Of a stretch of DNA of 64,000 nucleotides, positions 57,260 to 64,000 are shown one piece after another. How positions within the stretch are numbered: the stretch's first letter is position 1; the number at the start of each line of letters is the position of its first letter. Location of the stretch: NCBI GenBank assembly GCA_037693485.1, contig CM075350.1, positions 60,616,001 to 60,680,000 of the forward strand, in the 5' to 3' direction. Position numbers and translations under genes: made by a program. Source of the stretch: Kitagawia praeruptora. Its lineage: Eukaryota > Streptophyta > Magnoliopsida > Apiales > Apiaceae. A model generated the notes under the pieces. That model was not told where the DNA came from and ran no database searches. It saw only the letters and a program-made list of their open reading frames with translations.

Positions 57260-57855
57260 TTCTAATAAGATACTCCTATTTAAATTTAGTAAATTCATTG
57301 CAATATGTCACATTTGAGTTCTGACCAAAAATAAGGATTTTAAAAAATATTATCAAATATTGTTTGATAAATTTAAAAGTTGTTGAAATCGAATTCAAAT
57401 TCTAATGCAATCAAAAATTTGGGTAAAATCCCAAAATACCCACCTTTTTAAACCAAAAAACCAAAATACCTACCGACGCTGAACACCACGCATTACCATC
57501 ATGCATAAGTTGTTATACGCAATTCTAACATGTGTGATCTTTAATCTACATACAACACGCATGTCACACATGCGTGCTCCTTTCTTTTTTAGTTTGTCCA
57601 CGCTGTACAACTTGTAACTATTTGTTTCATGCTCGCATGTGGTTGAAAATGGTTGTGTGGTTCACGTGTTTAATTTAGGTATAAAAAAGTCCGTATACGT
57701 TTATTCGTCATTCTCAATATTTAAAATCTAAAATGGAAAAGTTTAATCCCAAAAATTAATCGTTGAACCCCTAGGAGAATATAGATAAATTTAGTGATTT
57801 AAATTAAAAAAATGAATATTTTACTAAGTCCGGCGGCCTGATATTTAAAAAATCT
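57260..57855. other. AT-rich sequence with another ACGCAT/ATGCGT palindrome region
   Basis: At 57430-57700 the words CCCAAAATACCCACC, CACGCATTACCATCATGCAT and CACGCATGTCACACATGCGTG recall the element at 106-945. Only the left end is recognisable. It stops where the Sirevirus fragment begins at 57856. No gene is seen. Confidence 0.4.
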
Positions 57856-58265
57856 GGGAGAGGAAGACCCATATGCTTCATCATAGCAGCCAACATAGAT
57901 TGTTGATGCAGAAGAACATCAGCTGTGGTGGTTGCTTGAGTGTCCAACTGATCATTGAGAAGGGCAACCTTGTCTGTAAGATGAGCATTGGACTTTGTGA
58001 GAGTAGCCACCTCCTTTTCAAGAGTATCCACTTTAGTGAATAGCTCATGTGCCCTGAAGCCAGAGAGTGATTGATCCTTGAGTCTTTGGACTTCATACTT
58101 GGTCATGTCATGAACAGGGACCTCAGTTACCAGCTTATCCCCATATTGATTCTTGAACATTGTTCTCAGCATGGCATTTGAGTCTGTGGTTTGATCAGAC
58201 AGAGATTGAAACTTATGCCCCGGCCCTGTGACAGTATCTTTGAGAAGGGCCAAGCCATTGTCCAT
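57856..58265 (-). pseudogene. Sirevirus 3' region, third segment, second copy, truncated
   Basis: It starts with the ATG at 58265, 18 bases after the TGA as in the first copy, and encodes the coiled-coil start (VDTLEKEVATLTKSNAHL). The match ends at 57856; the last codons before the next stop are unrelated flanking sequence. Confidence 0.7.
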
Positions 58266-58283
58266 TTTGATACAGCTAGACTT

Positions 58284-58769
58284 TCAGGCTAGAATTTCCT
58301 TGACCACAGTCTCCAGTTGAGGGAATTTGGAATCAAAAGCTCTTTTTAACTCATGCACCTCCTTGGTTGTGGCTATACACACTTCTGTGACTTCTGTCTT
58401 TAGACCCTTGCCAAGGTAGTGTGCAGCCTTGAGAATTCCCTTGTAACTGTCATTGACTGCTTCATACACAGCACTAGGGGTGAGAGATTTGGCATTGGAC
58501 CCTAGTGAAGTGATGTACTCTTCTCTGAGGTACTGTAGGCCTTCTGAGAGAGGAATGTCATATTTTCCTTGAAGCCAGGCATCTACATTGCCTTCTCTCT
58601 CAGACTCATCCACAATTTTGGCCTGTTGTAGCTCCACATCCTCTTTATGGCACAGGAGAATAGCTTCATAGTCAGGATTGGGCAGGTTGGCAGTGAGGAG
58701 GTGTTGTGCAATCTTTGCGAACTCAGGGATCCGATCCACAATTAATCTTTGAAGTGCTTCAACCGTCAA
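58284..58769 (-). pseudogene. Sirevirus 3' region, second segment, second copy
   Basis: This frame of 161 codons starts directly after TAA and ends at TGA 58284-58286, exactly like 10593-11078. About ten residues differ from the first copy. It has no ATG at its start. Confidence 0.6.
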
Positions 58770-60545
58770 TTATTGTGGAACAGACCCTGATCCTGAAGCA
58801 CTGTCATGGTGCACAGGCTTCAGCCATTGTGACATAAAGTCAGAGCTAGAGCTAGGAAAGCTAGACTCCTCAGTTACAGATGCAACTTCTGTAACCGGAT
58901 GGATTGACTCTACTACTGGTGTCTCCACAGAAGTGGGATGAGTTACAGCAGCAGTTGACACAGGCACAGAGTCTCTAGTTAAAATTAGTGGAACCTCTGT
59001 GTTTGTGATGGTGTCATTAGGAGATGCCCCAGCATGCATTCCCTCACCATCTAAATGTGGGTCCTGGGTGGTGAGCAAAGTGTCATGCACTAAGTCACTT
59101 GAGTCAATTAGCTCACCAAGAGAAAAGGATTCTTGGTGATCAATGCCTTGCTCTTCAATTTCTTGAATTACAGGCTCCAAAGAAATTTGAGATGAAGATT
59201 CTGGAAGAGAAGTGTGTTGTAGAGTAGATTTTGGCAACTCCCCCTGAGAGATAGAGGGAGTTTCAAGTGTGATGTGCTCTCCACTCAGTGTAGTGCCAGC
59301 TTTATCACTCCCATGTGCTGACTCAATACAAGAAGGTGCATTGGGGAGGATGCTTGATTCTATAGATGCACCCTGTTGAGAGGATACATCTAGTGAGCTG
59401 TTTGCCCCTGATTTTACAACTTCAGCCATTTGTGTGACTGAAGAGGTGGTCTTATTTTTCTTCTTCTTCTTTGGCCTTAGTAAGGGTGACTCTGGTTCCT
59501 CACTTTCTAGACCTAGTTCAACAGCTAATACTGCTTCAGATAGAATATTCAAGGGTGCAGACATTACTTCCTTTCTCTTCTTTTTACTAACATCACCCTT
59601 TTGAGAGGATGATGCAGTTGGCTCAGTGATTGGTAGAGTGTTTGGTTGAGAGGGTTGGTTAGCTAGCCCTGGGTTAGCATTTTGTTCTACTTGCTTGGGC
59701 TTAGCTAACTCAGACTTAGAGGCAAATGTTGGCATGTTGTGGGGGTAAGTTCTAAACAAACTCTCCATATGGGGAGTTATGTTAAGTCTTACATCCACAT
59801 CATTCCTAGTCTCCAAATTACCAAAAATGAGTTTGTTCATGGATTTAGGATAGCCTATTCTATTTTTATTCATCCCATCTAATTCAATCAATTTATCATC
59901 TAAGAAATTAAGAACAGATTGAATAAAACGAGGGAAGAAAATTTCATTACCTCTCTTGGCTGAATTCTTACCAAGTCTCCCATACAGCTCCTGCAGAATG
60001 ATGAGACCAACGTCTATCTTCTTTCCATAAGCTAAGGCATAGCCTATTTGCTGTGCAGGAGTACTGATTTGGTCATAGCTGGATTTTCTTGCAGTGAAGA
60101 CTTGAAGAAGTGTAGCAAACACATAACTCCATTCCTTCCTCAAATGCTTCCTGTTCAAGTGCCCAAGACTGATTCTGTCTGCATATTTGATGAAATCAAA
60201 GAAGTCTTCCAGTTCAGCATTTGTAGCAAGTGGGTCATACACCTCTCCTTTGGTACCCATCCCAAGTGCCTCATTCATATCCTCTGTGGTGATAGTGATA
60301 TTTTTTTCTTGAATCTTGCAGTAGATGATGTACGAGGATATTGCAGAGTCAAGAGCCACCACCTCCACTGTAGCAGACTGCCAAAACTATTCTAGAATGT
60401 CGAGATACAGAGTTGGGTTAACAGATAGAGCATTCTTTATGTACGATTCAGACATCCACTTCACAAAGCACTTGAAATTGGCGTTGGGTGCTTCAACATC
60501 ACTAGTTAGAGCAATGAAATTGGTGTTGAACATTACTGTTGCCAT
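58770..60545 (-). pseudogene. Sirevirus 3' region, first segment, second copy
   Basis: The ATG is at 60545. An extra TAG at 60387-60389, not present in the first copy, breaks the frame after residue 52. The rest is open to TAA at 58770-58772, the same stop as at 10590. The domain content is as for 8817-10592: a folded N-terminal part and a Ser/Thr/Glu-rich disordered half. The same length of 591 codons is kept without any indel that changes frame. Confidence 0.8.
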
Positions 60546-61313
60546 TTGTGAGAGTGAGAGAGAGAGAAGAAATTGAAGGTTGAAGAAGAAATTTAGCTTT
60601 TGCAGTTAGGGTTTCAGAGGTTTTGGGAGTTTGGATGCTTGAGAAATCGAATGAAATGAATCGAATAGATGTGAAGTTTGTAAAAGTATGAAGTACTTGA
60701 ATTGTCGATTAGATAAGTCAAGCATTCGAGAAGTAGAAAACAACTATTCGAGAAGTCAAGAAAGGCTTATTCGATAACTCAAGCAGTTTGTAACTCACAG
60801 CTGGCAGTTATCTAACTTAGAAGTAAATCTAAATTAGGTAAAATATGTTTTTATGAGTAATTCTGAATTCTGAATAAAAATCCAAAATCGGTTAAAATTC
60901 AGCGAAAAATCAGCCTTTTCAAATGATTCGAGAACTCAAATATAGTATTCGAGAACTCAGTCAATCGAGAACTAAAACACTATATTCGAGAAGTCAAGGA
61001 AACCTCTATTCGAGAACTCTAAAAGGCTCTATTCGAGAACTCGAGAGTGCTCTAAAGAGACTTGTTAGAGATGTTGAATAGTGAATCACTTGAGAAGTCT
61101 AACTTGTCGAATTATACTCATAGAAACTCAATTTTCACTAACTTTTCAAAATGTACCAGCCATATTCATTCACGAATATTCTAGCAAATTAAACAGTGAT
61201 TTTCTCAAAATTTCATAGAAATTTCAAGTTATCAAGAGAATATGATTTTCTAAATATGCAACAGATTGGAAATATTTATAAATCATATTTCAGCCAACAC
61301 TTATGTAAGAACC

Positions 61314-64000
61314 CAAAATTTCGGTAGAATTAAAACTTTTCCTATTATGATGAAGTGCATCAATGAATAGTGATTTTGAGGATTAAGAAAATTTTTCATG
61401 CCACCTATGTACGAGACGTAGTGTGGATATTCCGAAGTTATACTAGTAATCTACGGAGTAAATAAGTGTATGTAAATGCGATCGGAATTCAGAAATTCCA
61501 AATTCTATTTTCGGGTAATATTTGACCGAGCAGTGAATTATATATCAGTAATATCAAGAAATGAGATATTTAATTTGAGGAATTGAGGAGTTAATATTTT
61601 GGAATTTTATTATAAGTGATTTGAGAATTTGGAACGAAAACCACTGAGGAAGTGAAACAAACGTTCTAGAAACCGCTGAAACTTTACAACGTGATTAAGC
61701 GATCAAGCGAGCGAATCATGAATTGAGAATAGTAAATATTAGAAGTCCAAGGAAGGATATATTATGAGAGGAAAATGGAATTGAGAATAAAATCCTAGAG
61801 TTAAAGGAAATGAGAACAATTGAGAAACCACGAGAATTTTTTTCTGAGATAAAGAGAAAATACAAAGAAAATTGGACACAACGATTGTTTGAGGTATTGG
61901 GCCACACTATTATAATGAAGTGCAACATATAAGTTGTAACATATTGATTTAGTAAATATACAAGAAGGGAAGCCCCTTGGTGCAAATAAGAAAAGGAAGG
62001 AAGGACTTGGAAACAATATGTATAAAGCAAGGGACTTGCTTGCAATTATGGATGGATAAAGGTAATCCAAATGAACCAATGAGGAGATGAAACCACATGG
62101 CAAGAAGATAAGATGCATCCAAGTGAAAATATCAAGCATTATTGATCACTTTATCACTTTAAACAAAACAAAACAAACACCAAATACTCCATTCTGCCCA
62201 GCAGGAAAGGAGCTCACTAAAACGGGCCTAGAGACTTCATTACTCAATGAAATTTTTTGTTCTTTATATGGTTAGAAAGATGTGAAGACGCTCTACAACT
62301 TTCATTCAGGAGCCTCGACCAGGAAACGAGTGAAAGGGCTTCGTTTTGGCTGATCTTTGGGGCGTGTTTTTCCAGTCAGGAAACTCACTTCCATGTTCTT
62401 GATTTCTTTGGTGAGATTGAAGATGGTGAGCATAGAGTAAGGCTTCCCCAAGGTTAACCAATCTTGTTTGAGATTGTAAGAACATCAAGAAGGTATAAAA
62501 ACCCTAACCCCTCATGGCCATGTAGTAATTGTGATGTTTAATGTTAGATCCATGGTTATTAGTGTGAATCTTGGACATATAAGTTATGGATGATGTAGAC
62601 TTTGAGTTTAAGTGTTGTGGTTGTGATTTTTAGGCTTGTGGTTAGTGTATGTATCTTCATGTATGTTATAAAGTATGATCTTGGTGATTTAGATGTTGGT
62701 TGTGATGTGGATGTAAGATTCTTGGTTGGTTTAGTGATATAAGCATGCTGAGTTTTTCCCAGGAACTTGTACTGTCTTGTAGGAGGGTTTTGAACCCCCA
62801 AATCTTGTCCCCTGAAGTCCTAATGTATATTGTTGGAAAGGTATTTGAATGTAGTTTCCAGAAATATAAGGTTCATGACTAGGTGATGTATAGATTTTGA
62901 GTTATGGCCTGGAATGTGTTTCTGGATTCCGGACTGCACTAAGTGGTCCCCTTGTGAACCTTGTTTGAACCCCTAAAAATTTATGTAGGATCATGGGAAA
63001 ATTAGAGAAGCTAGTAAATGCAGTGGGGAAGGCTACCCAAAAAAAATTGGATTAAAATATGTATTTTTCAATTTTATAAAAATGTTGAAGTAAAATCCGC
63101 GCAAGTGAAAATCCACTTAGGGGATTAGTTTAAAGTAGTTTTAAGAATGTTCACTTGAGTTTCGAGTTTGAGGAATAGATTTGAGTCGAATGGGTAACGA
63201 AAGTGATAATGTGACGACATGGTCATATGAGAGGGTTAGTGGTCACAAGTGGAGTCGTTAAGTTGGTCTTACGATTTTTTTTTAAAACCTTATGATTAAG
63301 TAGCGTTGTTAAGGTACTAACGTACAAATATTGATTATGTATAGATTTCCATTCCACTTCGTGAGCCGAGCACCCCAACCTCACCAAGGCAAGTTTTCCA
63401 ACCCTAAGTATTTATTTTCAAAAGATTATATTCTTGATTTTACCTATGCAAGTTTACTTTTCAAAACTTATATATAAGGATTTTCACTGTTGTGTTTATA
63501 GCTTCCAAACGCATTATATGCTTATGCTTTACGAGATTATGTTGAAGTTTGAGATATATGCGTATGTGTTTGTACACCCTTGAACTTAGAATGAAAGTTT
63601 TTTCTTCGGACAACGACTCTAGCAATAGAGGTCGTAGCGGTCCAAATATACTATTGACCGGGGAGCGGTATATTGTTGTGTCGTGATTAAATTGCGAAAA
63701 CCCGAAGAGTCATTCGGGAAGTATCGTATACCTAAGTAATTATTATTTTTACGTTGTTAAAAATACTCAAAAATATCTATCTTGGATTAAAAGCTTATTT
63801 TAATTAAATAATTATTTTATTAATTGTTTATATTAAATCTCAAAATATTATTTATTAATTATCGTTCATTATTTTAAAGACAAAACTAATCCAAGATACC
63901 TTTAGCGTTTTCAAACTCGAACTCTTTCCCACCCAAAACATTTTCGAAAACCCCCGGTCAGGTTTTGCTTCTTGTACGTTTTTCAAGAATTATCGGTCGA
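61314..64000 (+). repeat. Partial LTR of a third Ty3-gypsy element, plus strand, runs off the window
   Basis: It begins TGTAAGAACCCAAAATTTC, the same start as the nested element's LTR read on its own strand, and abuts the Sirevirus fragment at 61313. The two LTRs are related at the terminus but mostly different. A TATA-like TATAAAA is at 62494-62500, and CCGAGCACCCCAACCTCACC at 63366 is a motif I associate with long chromovirus LTRs. The end of the LTR, and hence the TSD, lies outside. Open frames within it (for example 61716-62045 minus) are not convincing. Confidence 0.75.
62494..62500 (+). promoter_or_regulatory. Possible LTR TATA box
   Basis: TATAAAA in the context AAGGTATAAAAACCC, the best TATA match in this LTR. 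It would drive plus-strand transcription of an element whose body lies beyond the window. Confidence 0.45.

Larger units (their letters stand above)
57856..61313 (-). mobile_element. Sirevirus-type fragment, minus strand (corresponds to 8061-11513 of the first copy)
   Basis: Both the spacer with ATTCGAGAA words (60546-61313) and the 3' coding region (57856-60545) match the first element at high identity. The 5' side ends at the LTR of another element (61314) and the 3' side stops abruptly at 57856. It has no LTR of its own. It serves as an independent copy for judging which breaks in the 3' coding region are old. Confidence 0.92.

Noticed and set aside
58284..60545. Envelope protein identity for the Sirevirus 3' region
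   Set aside because: No signal peptide, membrane anchor or furin-like site is visible; the long coiled coil and disordered parts do not support it.
1..64000. tRNA, rRNA or CRISPR features
   Set aside because: No cloverleaf-like gene with intact A and B boxes, no rRNA sequence and no regularly spaced direct repeats with unique spacers were seen.

Overview
The window is nuclear DNA of a flowering plant, probably a eudicot. It is AT-rich, has no intact host gene, tRNA, rRNA or CRISPR array that I can recognise, and is built from nested transposable elements. The species cannot be read from the sequence.

Layout: (1) A Helitron 3' end (1-86) and a palindrome-rich element (about 106-945). (2) A complete but inactive Ty1-copia element of the Sirevirus type, 946-15021, with 1286-bp LTRs and TSD GTTAC. 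It carries gag, pol and a long 3' coding region on the plus strand. (3) A long-TIR element full of hairpins with a 537-bp tandem duplication (15602-17580). A hAT MITE with a perfect 8-bp TSD follows (17726-18497), then a probable MITE and a 3.9-kb hAT-type element (19359-23251) holding a Stowaway-like MITE, a tandem array and a CACTA end. (4) A Ty3-gypsy element of the Tat type, 23654-48373, with 734-bp LTRs and TSD TAACT. It has gag-pol with two RNase H domains on the plus strand and an antisense gene with recognisable promoter and splice sites on the minus strand. (5) Nested inside that antisense gene is a second Ty3-gypsy element on the minus strand, 32608-45539, with 3.7-kb LTRs and TSD CTCCT; its interior is badly decayed although its LTRs are almost identical. 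(6) From 48374: a Helitron, a MULE-type MITE, and fused fragments of two host genes (an OST3/OST6-like protein and a receptor-like kinase). (7) A composite 6.3-kb element with long inverted ends (50910-57251), filled with smaller insertions. (8) A minus-strand fragment of the same Sirevirus family (57856-61313), cut by the LTR of another Ty3-gypsy element that runs off the window (61314-64000).

The LTR pairs order the insertions, counting differences by eye: Tat element about 20 in 734 bp, Sirevirus about 16 in 1286 bp, nested gypsy element about 20 in 3665 bp. The outer Tat element is therefore older than the element inside it, as nesting requires.

The main candidates for something new are: the antisense gene of the Tat element, whose frame stays in phase across an intron and across the nested insertion; the Sirevirus 3' region, whose split by two stop codons is shared by two separate copies; the nested gypsy element, which looks mobilised in trans; and the fused pair of captured host gene fragments.
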